From Gammaproteobacteria bacterium (GTDB lineage Bacteria > Pseudomonadota > Gammaproteobacteria > JAUZRS01): 64,000 nt of DNA. Positions 8,756-17,081 of the stretch are shown in pieces. The translations under genes and the position numbers were made by a program. Position 1 is the stretch's first letter. Each line of letters opens with the position of its first letter. The stretch covers positions 317,210-381,209 of the forward strand of contig JAUZSP010000007.1 in the NCBI GenBank assembly GCA_030949385.1, in the 5' to 3' direction. The notes under the pieces were generated by a model. The model saw only the letters and a list, made by a program, of their open reading frames with translations, searched no databases and was not told the DNA's origin.

Positions 8756-9484
8756 TTACAATTCAATTAATTTATCACCAACAAAATCCACCGTTTCTTG
8801 ATAATTATAATAACCACGAGGGTTACAAACCACGCGTGTTGCTCCACAACGATAATCAGAAACCTTATGCACATGACCATGCACCCACAAATCAATCTTA
8901 AAACCGGCCATCCAGTCGGCTAAATCATTGCAGTAAGCATAACGAATGTCATTTTTGATCCCAGAAAACCAGCTCAACTCTGTCGGCGCATGATGAGTCA
9001 CCACCACGGTTTTACCCGCATAGGGTTTCGCCAACTCCTTGGCCAACCAGACTTTTGATGTCTGATGAATGGCCACCAAATCCTGCGCTTTCATCGGACG
9101 TTGATCGAAGCTAATGTGGCGAAAATCATTCACCGCCATCTCCGCCATCTCCATCACTTGCGGGTTTTGATCGTTGTAATCCGTCCAGAGGGTGCAACCC
9201 AAAAAACGCACCCCCTGCTGCTCATACACCTCGTTTTCCAAGTAGTTCACTTGGGTAAAGTGCGATTCAGCGCGAAACTCCAACACACGGTCACGCAGAT
9301 CGCCGTACCAATAGTCGTGATTACCACCGACAAACACCACCGGTTTTCCCAAAGTATCCAACCACTGAATGCCATCCGCTCCCAAGGCCACATCACCGGC
9401 TGCGATAATCACATCCGCCTCGGTCTCGGGCAGCTCCAATAAGCCAAACTCCAAATGCAGATCAGAAAAAACCTGTAAACGCAT
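8756..9484 (-). CDS. Metallophosphoesterase (calcineurin-like phosphatase)
   Basis: 242 residues with all motifs of the two-metal phosphoesterase fold: D8-LH, GD (30–31), GGNHD (53–57), VTHHAP and VHGHVHK. An AGGGAG ribosome-binding site precedes the ATG. These enzymes cleave phosphomono- or diesters; the substrate is not predictable from sequence. It lies just after the frameshifted rluB in the same direction. Confidence 0.9.
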   Translation of the reverse strand: MRLQVFSDLHLEFGLLELPETEADVIIAAGDVALGADGIQWLDTLGKPVVFVGGNHDYWYGDLRDRVLEFRAESHFTQVNYLENEVYEQQGVRFLGCTLWTDYNDQNPQVMEMAEMAVNDFRHISFDQRPMKAQDLVAIHQTSKVWLAKELAKPYAGKTVVVTHHAPTELSWFSGIKNDIRYAYCNDLADWMAGFKIDLWVHGHVHKVSDYRCGATRVVCNPRGYYNYQETVDFVGDKLIEL

Positions 9485-9548
9485 ATCAACTCCCTTTATT
9501 TACACCTCGTCCCCATGCTCCAGCGTGGGAACGCAGATCAAACGTACC

Positions 9549-10398
9549 TCAGCTCAATGCCGCCGATGTTTCGCTTGTGATTTGCCGCTGCGCGCGCGCA
9601 ATCGACGAGGGTGCAGTGACTTCAAGGTCAAACTCTGCACCGCGTTGGCCTGTTGCAGAAAGCGCTTTAAGCCACGTTTGACGACGCAGATCCACGTCAA
9701 CAAACTTGCCTATCCTCAGATCACGAGGCAGCAACAAATCGCCAAACCGCACCCGAATCAGACGGCTGACCGTCACCCCTTGTGATGTCCAGAGCCGCCG
9801 CACCTCTTGGTTACGTCCCTCTTTTAGGGTGACGTGATACCAGTGGTTGCTGCCTTGCCCACCGGCATCTTCAATGCTGTCAAATTTGGCCGGACCGTCT
9901 TCCAGCTCCACACCGTGTTTGAGATTTTTCAACATCTGATCGTCCACCTCACCCAAAATACGCACTGCGTATTCGCGCTCGATTTCACTCGACGGGTGCA
10001 TCAAACGATTGGCCAACTCACCGGAGTTGGTGAACAACAACACCCCAGAGGTGTTGATGTCCAAGCTGCCCGACCGCAATCCAGCGACCGTTTCTAAGCT
10101 GCGGCAAGCGATGAAAGACCGTTTTGCGCCCTTCAGGGTCGTTGCGGGTTGAAATCTCGCCATCGGGTTTGTGATACAGCAGCAAGCGAGGCCTCTCCTT
10201 TTCATCCAATTCGCAGACCTCATATTGGCGATCATCCACCTTGATGCGGTCTCCCACCTCGACCTTCGCTCCTAACACGGCAACCTGTTGGTTGACCTTA
10301 ATCACTCCTTGTTTAATCCACACTTCCATCGCTCGGCGAGAACCCAATCCCGCCTGCGCCAATACTTTTTGTAACCGTTCTGATGACACCAGTTTCAC
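9549..10398 (-). pseudogene. rluB: 23S rRNA pseudouridine synthase RluB-like, frameshifted
   Basis: Two frames together encode a complete RluB-like protein of about 282 residues. The first (10398 to about 10070) holds the S4 RNA-binding domain (ERLQKVLAQAGLGSRRAME) and part of the synthase domain; the second (about 10070 to 9549) continues at SLDINTSGVLLFTNSGELA. They join exactly at the catalytic aspartate motif if one base in the GGG/GG region (10061–10071) is removed. The break is in the active site, so as written the enzyme is dead; a one-base sequence error would restore it. The GTG at 10398 is a tentative start, without a strong ribosome-binding site. The family modifies U2605 of 23S rRNA. 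Confidence 0.85.
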
Positions 10399-10532
10399 TC
10401 CAGACAAACCCAACAAGAGTCAGGTTATGTCATTAAATAAAACACATTTTTATTGGATTTTAGCATCCTAATGTTCCGTAGAATGCTACTTCATATTAGA
10501 AATAAACAATTTACTTAAGCTGACGTTAATAT

Positions 10533-10643
10533 TCAAGCCCTTGGGATCAAGCCCTTGGGATCAAGCCCTTGGGATCAAGCCCTTGGGATCAAGCCCTTGG
10601 GATCAAGCCCTTGGGATCAAGCCCTTGGGATCAAGCCCTTGGA
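10533..10643. repeat. 14-bp tandem repeat, about 8 copies, upstream of the RpfG-like gene
   Basis: The unit TCAAGCCCTTGGGA is repeated seven times perfectly with an eighth copy missing one base. Each unit holds an imperfect palindrome CAAG-CC-CTTG. The array ends 28 bases before the start codon of the RpfG-like gene, where a promoter, operator or leader would be. Because 14 is not divisible by 3, three units make one 14-residue period, and the frame of the gene is open through the array. Confidence 0.95.
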
Positions 10644-10671
10644 GATACCGCTCAAGGAAGCGTTGTGTACC

Positions 10672-11775
10672 ATGACAAAAAGTTGCCCTCATCACAAGCC
10701 AGCCCCAATGCCATCCTGGGTCTTGATCATCGACGACCAACAAACTGGCAGTCGCATTCTGGAAAAAATCATCCTCGGCATCGACCCCAAATTGAGCATA
10801 AAAATTTTTTCCCTGCCCAAAGAGGCCCTAATCTGGCTGGAGGAACACAGCCCCGACCTGATCCTGAGCGACTTCAAAATGCCCAGCATGAACGGAGTCG
10901 AGCTTACCCGCCAAATTCGCAAAATACCACACTGCGCCGACGTGCCACTGATGATCGTTACCATCGTCGCCGACAAACAGACCCGTTATGATGCCCTAGA
11001 AGCCGGTGCCAGCGATTTTTTAAGCCGTCCCATCGACCAGCAAGAGTGCCAAGCACGCTGTCGTAATCTACTCAAAATGCGCCAACAACACAAAACGATT
11101 CAATATCACGCCCGCTCTCTGGAAGAGCAAATTCAGCAAGCCACCCAAGAAGTCGCTCGCCGTGAACAAGAAACCCTGCTGCGACTGGCCAAAGCCGGTG
11201 AATACCGTGACGAAGAGACCGGAAATCATATGATTCGCATGGCCAAATACGCTCGTTTTATCGCCGAAGCACTGAATCTAGACACCAAATGCTGCGAAGA
11301 GATTGAACGTACCGCCCCCATGCACGACATCGGCAAAATCGGCATCCCCGATCACATTCTGCTCAAACCGGGAAAACTGAATGCCAATGAGTGGAAAATC
11401 ATGAAAACTCACACCACCATCGGCTACAACATTCTGAAACAAAGCGACTCTCATTACATTCAACAAGGTGCCACCATCGCCCTTACCCACCATGAAAAAT
11501 TCGATGGCAGCGGCTATCCAGCAGGCATCAAGGGCAATAAAATTCCCTTGGTCTCTCGCATCATCGCCTTGGCCGATATGTACGATGCCCTCACTTCCAT
11601 TCGCCCTTACAAACCGGCATGGAGCTCTGAAAAAGCCGCCCAACACATCGAGTCGCTCCGTGGCAGTCACTTTGACCCCGACTGCGTTGATGCTTTTTTT
11701 CAGCAATTGGATAAAATCCGCGTTGTTGAAGAGCGGCTCCGCGATCAAGTGCCCACGGCCAAAGCTCATCCTTAA
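10672..11775 (+). CDS. RpfG-like response regulator: REC + HD-GYP c-di-GMP phosphodiesterase
   Basis: 367 residues from the ATG after the tandem repeat. The receiver domain (about 15–130) has the DD acid pocket at 21–22 and phospho-acceptor D67 in LSDFKMPSM. The HD-GYP domain (about 170–350) has HD at 218–219 in MHDIGKIGIPD and HHEKFDGSGYP at 273–283, the full motif of active c-di-GMP phosphodiesterases. It is followed after 6 bases by an RpfC-like hybrid kinase, its likely phospho-donor. Start choice: AAGGAAG lies 11 bases before this ATG; the upstream open frame is only repeat-encoded. Confidence 0.9.
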   Translation: MTKSCPHHKPAPMPSWVLIIDDQQTGSRILEKIILGIDPKLSIKIFSLPKEALIWLEEHSPDLILSDFKMPSMNGVELTRQIRKIPHCADVPLMIVTIVADKQTRYDALEAGASDFLSRPIDQQECQARCRNLLKMRQQHKTIQYHARSLEEQIQQATQEVARREQETLLRLAKAGEYRDEETGNHMIRMAKYARFIAEALNLDTKCCEEIERTAPMHDIGKIGIPDHILLKPGKLNANEWKIMKTHTTIGYNILKQSDSHYIQQGATIALTHHEKFDGSGYPAGIKGNKIPLVSRIIALADMYDALTSIRPYKPAWSSEKAAQHIESLRGSHFDPDCVDAFFQQLDKIRVVEERLRDQVPTAKAHP

Positions 11776-11781
11776 CCCTAC

Positions 11782-13854
11782 ATGAGCCATGAAAGAGAGC
11801 AAGCCAAATGGCGCATCGTCATTGGCAGTTTGGCTTTTACCCACTTTATTTTCGCCCCTCAAACCGAACTCTCCCACCTGCTGCCACCCCAACTGATCAG
11901 TGGTCTGTTTCTGCTCTACGCACTGCTGAACGGTTTGAGCCTGAAACTTCGCCCCTCGCCCTGCAATCTGCGCCGCAGGATAAATATGCTCATGGACCTC
12001 GGGGCGACCTCTCTGGTCATCGGCAGTGCCGGTGAAGCAGGCACACCGCTGATCGCCATCTACCTCTGGGTGATTATGGGCAACGGTTTTCGTTACGGCG
12101 TTGGCGAGTTGCGTCACGCTGCGGCCATTGGCCTGTTTGGTTTTGCCTTGGTGGTGCTGCTCAGCGACTTTTGGTCAAAACACCTCTTTTTTAGCAGTGG
12201 ATTTCTGATTGTTCTGTTTGCCATCCCCTACTACATGAGCAAATTGATCGGCGATCTGCACCAAGCCATTGAGAACGCCACCCGCGCCAACCGCGCCAAA
12301 TCTGAATTTTTATCCAATATCAGTCACGATCTGCGTACCCCACTGAACGGCATTACCGGCATGAACGACATGCTCGCCGAAACCGACCTCAACCAAGAGC
12401 AACGGGAGTGCTGCGAGGTCATTCATAGATCCGCTCAGAGCTTACTCGAACTGATCGAACGACTGCTGGTACGCGCACAAATTGAAGCCGGTAAACAGCA
12501 GATATCAGAACGCGCCTTTGATTTAGACGAACTGCTGGCCGACCTCAGCGGCCTGTTTAAAAAACGCACCGAAAGCAAAAACCTACGCTACCTCTGTCAA
12601 ATGAACCAAGATGTTCCCAAGCAATTACACGGTGACCCCCAGCTGCTCAAACAAATTCTAAACAACCTGCTCGGCAACGCGCTTAAATTTACCCAGCAGG
12701 GTCACATCGAAATCAACATCAGCTTACGACAACAGAAACCAAAACACGCCTTGATCCGGTTTGAAATCAACGACACGGGCATCGGCATCAGTAAAACCAA
12801 CCAACAAAAGATTTTTGAACGTTTTCAACAAGCCAACGATGAAATCAACTCCCGTTACGGCGGCAATGGCTTAGGAATGACCATTGTTAAAGAGAACATT
12901 GAAACCATGGGCGGCACGCTTGGACTCGAAAGCACAGAAAATGTCGGCAGCCATTTTTGGTTCGAACTCGATTTTGAGGTGATAACCGCAAAACCAAAAA
13001 AACGGCATCTGGTAAAAAGCGAACCAATGCCCTTTTCCATTGAAGCCTACCAACAGGCTAAAAACCCCCATTTAAAATTGGAGATTTTAGCCGCCGACGA
13101 CAATGAACTGAATCGAACCATCATCAAAAAAATACTGCAACGGGCCGGTCACCACGTCACACTGGTCAATGATGGCAGCGAAGCACTGGAAGCACTTGAA
13201 CAACAGGGTTTTGATCTGGCCATTTTAGACATCAATATGAATCATCTGGGCGGTCTTGATGTATTAAAAACCCATCGTTTCAAATACCCCAATGACAGCA
13301 CACCAATGTTGATGCTCTCCGCTGACGCAACAGAATTAACCGTCAACCGTTGTCTCACCGCAGGGGCAGCGTATTACTTAACCAAACCCATCGACAGCAA
13401 ACGTCTATTGGATGCCATCAACAGTTCAGCATTAAAAAGCCAACAAACCACTTCAATCTTTAAAATCCAAACCGAAGGCGCTCTTACAAAGATTGCTCTG
13501 CTCAACAGCCAAACTCTGGCTGAACTCTCCAGCATTGATCCGCACGGCAATTTTGTTGCTGATTTAATGCAAGGTTTTCAACACGATGGCGATAAATTAC
13601 TGGAAAAAGTACACCAATCTCTACACACACCGATTGATTTTATCAGCTTCAAAAACGGCGTACATGCTCTAAAAGGCAACGCGGCGGAGCTGGGTGCAGA
13701 CAAACTGTTTAAATTCTGTCAACAAGCAGAAAAAACCTCCCTACGCGAACTGCACCAGCAGAAAAATCAAGCACTTTATAACGAACTGGAACAACTCTAC
13801 CGCGAAACACTCGCCGCATTCAAACAGCACGCCGAAGAATCTTCCGCCTCTTAA
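11782..13854 (+). CDS. RpfC-like hybrid sensor histidine kinase
   Basis: 690 residues: membrane region of about five helices (10–160), HisKA with H182 in ISHDLRTPLNG, HATPase with DTGIGIS and GGNGLGMTIVKE, a receiver domain (about 430–555, LAILDINMNHLGG) and a C-terminal HPt with H628 in HALKGNAAELG. The sensor part contains YLWVIMGNGFRYG, which resembles the corresponding segment of Xanthomonas RpfC, the receptor for diffusible fatty-acid signals. Order of domains and pairing with RpfG support that match. No RpfF-type signal synthase is in the window. It lacks its own ribosome-binding site and is probably coupled to the RpfG-like gene. Confidence 0.88.
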   Translation: MSHEREQAKWRIVIGSLAFTHFIFAPQTELSHLLPPQLISGLFLLYALLNGLSLKLRPSPCNLRRRINMLMDLGATSLVIGSAGEAGTPLIAIYLWVIMGNGFRYGVGELRHAAAIGLFGFALVVLLSDFWSKHLFFSSGFLIVLFAIPYYMSKLIGDLHQAIENATRANRAKSEFLSNISHDLRTPLNGITGMNDMLAETDLNQEQRECCEVIHRSAQSLLELIERLLVRAQIEAGKQQISERAFDLDELLADLSGLFKKRTESKNLRYLCQMNQDVPKQLHGDPQLLKQILNNLLGNALKFTQQGHIEINISLRQQKPKHALIRFEINDTGIGISKTNQQKIFERFQQANDEINSRYGGNGLGMTIVKENIETMGGTLGLESTENVGSHFWFELDFEVITAKPKKRHLVKSEPMPFSIEAYQQAKNPHLKLEILAADDNELNRTIIKKILQRAGHHVTLVNDGSEALEALEQQGFDLAILDINMNHLGGLDVLKTHRFKYPNDSTPMLMLSADATELTVNRCLTAGAAYYLTKPIDSKRLLDAINSSALKSQQTTSIFKIQTEGALTKIALLNSQTLAELSSIDPHGNFVADLMQGFQHDGDKLLEKVHQSLHTPIDFISFKNGVHALKGNAAELGADKLFKFCQQAEKTSLRELHQQKNQALYNELEQLYRETLAAFKQHAEESSAS

Positions 13855-14726
13855 TCAAGCCAGTACATCACCTCCTGCTGCTCTAAAAACCGCTCGGCTC
13901 CAGCTCCCTGCAACAACGCCAAAGTGGCCAACATGCCCGCTTCCACACAACTGGATGCCGCCACGGTGACGCTGCCAACCATTTGCTGCACCGGCCAGCC
14001 TGTGTGTGGATTGAGAATGTGGCTGTAACGCACCCCCTCGTTGAGCAGGTAACGGTGGGAATCACCGCTGGTGGCCAATGCACCTGAATGCAGAGCCAAA
14101 ACACGCCCCTGCCGCCCTCTGCCACGACAAGCCACTCGCCAAGCCGAACCGTCTTTTTTGCCGCACGTCAGCGCCAAATCACCGCCAAAATTGACCAACA
14201 CACTGGCCTCGCTCTGCTGGGCAATCAATTGGCTCACTCGATCCACCGCATACTCTTTGCCGATGCCACCCAGATCAATTTCCATCCCAGTGGGCAGTTG
14301 CAGATAGGGGCTTTTCCAATTGACTTTTGACCAACCCACCAAGGGTAAAATGGCATCAATTTGCGTTTGTGTCGCCAGTGCAGTGGTGCCGTCAAAAGAC
14401 CAGATGCGGCGCAACACCCCGGCGGTAATATCAAACAGACCTTTACTCAAGCAGTGAAACCGGTCAGCACAATCCAATAGACCCGCGCTCTCTTCATCCA
14501 GACGAATTTTTTTACCCGCAGAAGTGTTGATTCTGGCAATGATGTTGTCATCACGATAACGACTGAATTTGGCCTCAATACGCTGAGCTTCACCCATCGC
14601 AAGGCTCAACAGATCCGAGGCCAACCCTTGACCCTCTACTTCCATCAGGATCTCACAAGGAGTGGCCATCGCCTGAAAACTGCCCAGCCAATACCCCCCA
14701 CAGCGTTCTAAACTGACTGCAGACAA
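13851..14726 (-). CDS. apbE: FAD:protein FMN transferase (ApbE family)
   Basis: 291 residues. Family motifs: IDLGGIGKEYAVDRV, GGDLALT, and ATSGDSHRYLLNEGVRYSHI followed by NPHTGWP. ApbE attaches FMN to a threonine of proteins such as NqrB, NqrC or RnfG. There is no signal peptide or lipobox, unlike most ApbE lipoproteins, so either the enzyme is cytoplasmic or the real start is different; the start used is a TTG with AAAGGA upstream. It overlaps the stop of the convergent kinase gene by 4 bases. No Nqr/Rnf target gene is in the window. Confidence 0.88.
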   Translation of the reverse strand: MSAVSLERCGGYWLGSFQAMATPCEILMEVEGQGLASDLLSLAMGEAQRIEAKFSRYRDDNIIARINTSAGKKIRLDEESAGLLDCADRFHCLSKGLFDITAGVLRRIWSFDGTTALATQTQIDAILPLVGWSKVNWKSPYLQLPTGMEIDLGGIGKEYAVDRVSQLIAQQSEASVLVNFGGDLALTCGKKDGSAWRVACRGRGRQGRVLALHSGALATSGDSHRYLLNEGVRYSHILNPHTGWPVQQMVGSVTVAASSCVEAGMLATLALLQGAGAERFLEQQEVMYWLD

Positions 14727-14778
14727 AATACACCGTTCCTTTCTAAGTCTGAAGATGTTTATTATCGAGCAAAACGCA

Positions 14779-14812
14779 AAAAGGGCAAAACGTTTTCACG
14801 TTTTGCCCTTTT
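14779..14812. terminator. Bidirectional intrinsic terminator after the porin gene
   Basis: AAAAGGGCAAAACG and CGTTTTGCCCTTTT form a perfect 14-bp stem with a 6-base loop, with T-runs on both strands. It ends the leftward porin transcript before apbE. Confidence 0.88.
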
Positions 14813-14855
14813 AAGACTTCCGTTTTTCAGTCAGGCATCAAAGCCTGCAAAAAAC

Positions 14856-15854
14856 TTAGAAGCTTTGTACAACACCCACTGACAGACCAGAACGGTCGGT
14901 GATCACAGCAACATCATCATAAGCAACGCTGGTGAAGATGGCGCTTAAACGGGTTTTAGGCAGGACATTGTAGAATGCACCCACTGAGAAGCCAGTACCT
15001 GTAGCGTCAAAACCCATGCCGGTTGTGCCGTCGGTCACAGAACCAAAAGAAGCAGCAATTTTCATAGCAGAGCTGACTTTGAAAGAACCGTTAACGTGCA
15101 CGTAGTTACGGCTGTTAGCTGCACCGGTATCGACGGTTTCAAAAGAAGCGCCAACGGTGATGCCAGACAGTTTAGCTGAACCGTAAACACGAGTTGCGGT
15201 ATCAACACCAGCGCCCTTAGCTACGATGGCACCATTAGTTGCATCGGCTGCATCATCACCAATTGAAAGCACAGAAACACCGGCTTTGAACATTTTGTTA
15301 GAGAATTCTGCACCAAAACCGATGTCATGGTCGTCGTTACCAGAATCATCAATGCTCAAGCTGCCGTGCACACTGATTGCGCCGCCAATTTTAGAAGAGT
15401 AGAACGCGATGCTGTTGTCGGTGAAACCGTTGTTCAAACCAGAGTAACCGTAGTTAGAACCACCGTTACCAGGACCTGCACTGGTATCATAGAAGGGATC
15501 TTGTTTTACACCGGCCATTTTGTAAGGAGTAGACAAACGACCGTAGATCACTTTACCAAAACCGCCTTTCAAACCAGCGAAGTAAAAACGTGATGAAAGA
15601 GCTGCACCACCACCGTCGTTGTTAGCACCCATCTGCATGTGGTAGATGCCTTTCAGGCTATCGGTACCTGAAGAACCTTTCACACCCAAACGAGACACGT
15701 TGTTTACAACACTGAGGCCATTATCAGCGCCATTCAGATCACCGAAGTTCATAGAAGCACGGAAGTTACCATACACCTTAGGATCAGCCATTGCAGAACC
15801 TGCAAACAAAGCACTTAGCGCGACAGCAAGTACGGTCTTTTTCATTTTATTCAC
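14856..15854 (-). CDS. Gram-negative outer-membrane porin
   Basis: 332 residues. Signal peptide MNKMKKTVLAVALSALFAG ending SAMA|DPKVYG, then beta-strand-rich sequence with porin features (LGVKGSSG, FYFAGLKGGFGKVIYGRLSTP) and the terminal phenylalanine (VGVVQSF) needed for BAM recognition. It forms a diffusion pore in the outer membrane, presumably a trimer. AAGGTG precedes the ATG. It is a single gene with a strong terminator, consistent with high expression. Confidence 0.93.
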   Translation of the reverse strand: MNKMKKTVLAVALSALFAGSAMADPKVYGNFRASMNFGDLNGADNGLSVVNNVSRLGVKGSSGTDSLKGIYHMQMGANNDGGGAALSSRFYFAGLKGGFGKVIYGRLSTPYKMAGVKQDPFYDTSAGPGNGGSNYGYSGLNNGFTDNSIAFYSSKIGGAISVHGSLSIDDSGNDDHDIGFGAEFSNKMFKAGVSVLSIGDDAADATNGAIVAKGAGVDTATRVYGSAKLSGITVGASFETVDTGAANSRNYVHVNGSFKVSSAMKIAASFGSVTDGTTGMGFDATGTGFSVGAFYNVLPKTRLSAIFTSVAYDDVAVITDRSGLSVGVVQSF

Positions 15855-15933
15855 CTTAAATCAGTTATTTAACAAATAAAAAAATTTAGTTTTTCTTGCC
15901 AGATGTTCCGAATCGTCCTAACAAAGCAACAAA

Positions 15934-16032
15934 TTAGGTCAAACCACGAAGTTTTGTGGTAAACAACCATGCAACTGCGGCGAACAATAGCAAACCCGTT
16001 GCTCTAAAACAACTCTTTTTTGCTTTTTTCAT
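15934..16032 (-). CDS. Possible small membrane peptide (32 aa) upstream of the porin
   Basis: The stretch 15855–16404 has no certain gene. A 32-codon leftward ORF reads MKKAKKSCFRATG, then a hydrophobic run LLLFAAVAWLF and a short basic tail. Composition suits a small membrane protein, but no good ribosome-binding site precedes the ATG. The rest of the interval presumably holds the porin promoter and the promoter of the response-regulator gene. Confidence 0.28.
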   Translation of the reverse strand: MKKAKKSCFRATGLLLFAAVAWLFTTKLRGLT

Positions 16033-16404
16033 AAAAATGTCAGGAATTTTGTACAGAAGAACAGCACCAAAGACGCTTAAAGGCCGATCTAATGCCGGTT
16101 ATAAGTTTAATCATCACGTTTGGAGCCCCACACAGTTGCTAAAAAGCAACACCTTCCAATGCAGTTGTTTTTGCAACAAAATTACCCAACAACAGACAAA
16201 CCACAATACAAGCCATTTTCACGCGAAAATACATCAGTTTCACCCCTCCTGACAAAATTCTACAAATCATAACCACCAGACCCTTACTAGAGAACACGTT
16301 GAGCGCTAATTTGCTATCATCAACACCCGTTTAAGCTACCCTAGAATTCCTAAGTGATGCACAATCACAGAATACCGCACAGTTTTATTAAGAGGTGTTT
16401 CACA

Positions 16405-17079
16405 ATGCGCGTTTTATTGGTCGAGGATGATGTTCTGCTGGGTGACGGCATTCACACAGGCTTACGCAACGACGGTTACGCCGTTGATTGGGTCAAAGAC
16501 GGTGAAACCGCTCGACGAGCCCTGCAAGACAATGAATTTCATGCCGTGATTCTTGACCTGGGTCTGCCAAAACTGCCCGGCCTTGAGGTCTTAAAAGAGT
16601 TCCGTGAGCAGGGCAAGTCCACCCCCGTATTGATTCTCACCGCACAAGATGGCATTAACGACCGCATCGGTGGGCTGGATGCCGGTGCTGATGACTATCT
16701 GGTCAAACCCTTTGATCTGGAAGAACTCTGCGCTCGTTTGCGTGCGTTGATCCGCCGCGCTCATGGTCGTACCGACAGTGTCCTGCAACACGGCGATTTG
16801 GTGCTTGATCCCGCCGCTCACACCCTGCGACAGAATAAGCGAAATGTGACGCTCTCCAGACGTGAATTTGCCGTGTTGCAAAACCTGCTCGAAAATCGTG
16901 GCCGAGTGCTCTCCCGTGAACGGCTGGAACAGAGTCTTTATGGCTGGAGTGACGAAGTGGAGAGCAACGCCGTCGAAGTGTACATACATCACATCCGCAA
17001 AAAACTCGGCAGCAAACTGATTCGAACCATTCGCGGTGTGGGTTACATGATCGACAAACCCCAGAGTGATACGGAATAA
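16405..17079 (+). CDS. OmpR-family response regulator (QseB/PmrA-like)
   Basis: 224 residues from the ATG preceded by AGAGGTG; the frame is open further upstream but the receiver domain starts at MRVLLVEDD. Phospho-acceptor D51 (ILDLGLP), conserved K in LVKPFDL, and a C-terminal winged helix ending RTIRGVGYMIDKP. It is followed by its kinase gene after 2 bases. The QseB/PmrA subgroup often controls lipid A modification genes; an eptA homologue at 39.4 kb is a possible target, by inference. Confidence 0.92.
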   Translation: MRVLLVEDDVLLGDGIHTGLRNDGYAVDWVKDGETARRALQDNEFHAVILDLGLPKLPGLEVLKEFREQGKSTPVLILTAQDGINDRIGGLDAGADDYLVKPFDLEELCARLRALIRRAHGRTDSVLQHGDLVLDPAAHTLRQNKRNVTLSRREFAVLQNLLENRGRVLSRERLEQSLYGWSDEVESNAVEVYIHHIRKKLGSKLIRTIRGVGYMIDKPQSDTE

Positions 17080-17081
17080 CC

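Noticed and set aside
11278-12117. 279-codon minus-strand ORF across the RpfG/RpfC junction
   Set aside because: Spans two well-supported genes on the opposite strand and has no recognisable motif.
15956-16252. 98-codon plus-strand ORF between the porin and the response regulator
   Set aside because: No ribosome-binding site, composition (Asn/His/Thr-rich) typical of random AT-rich frames, and it lies in the likely promoter region.
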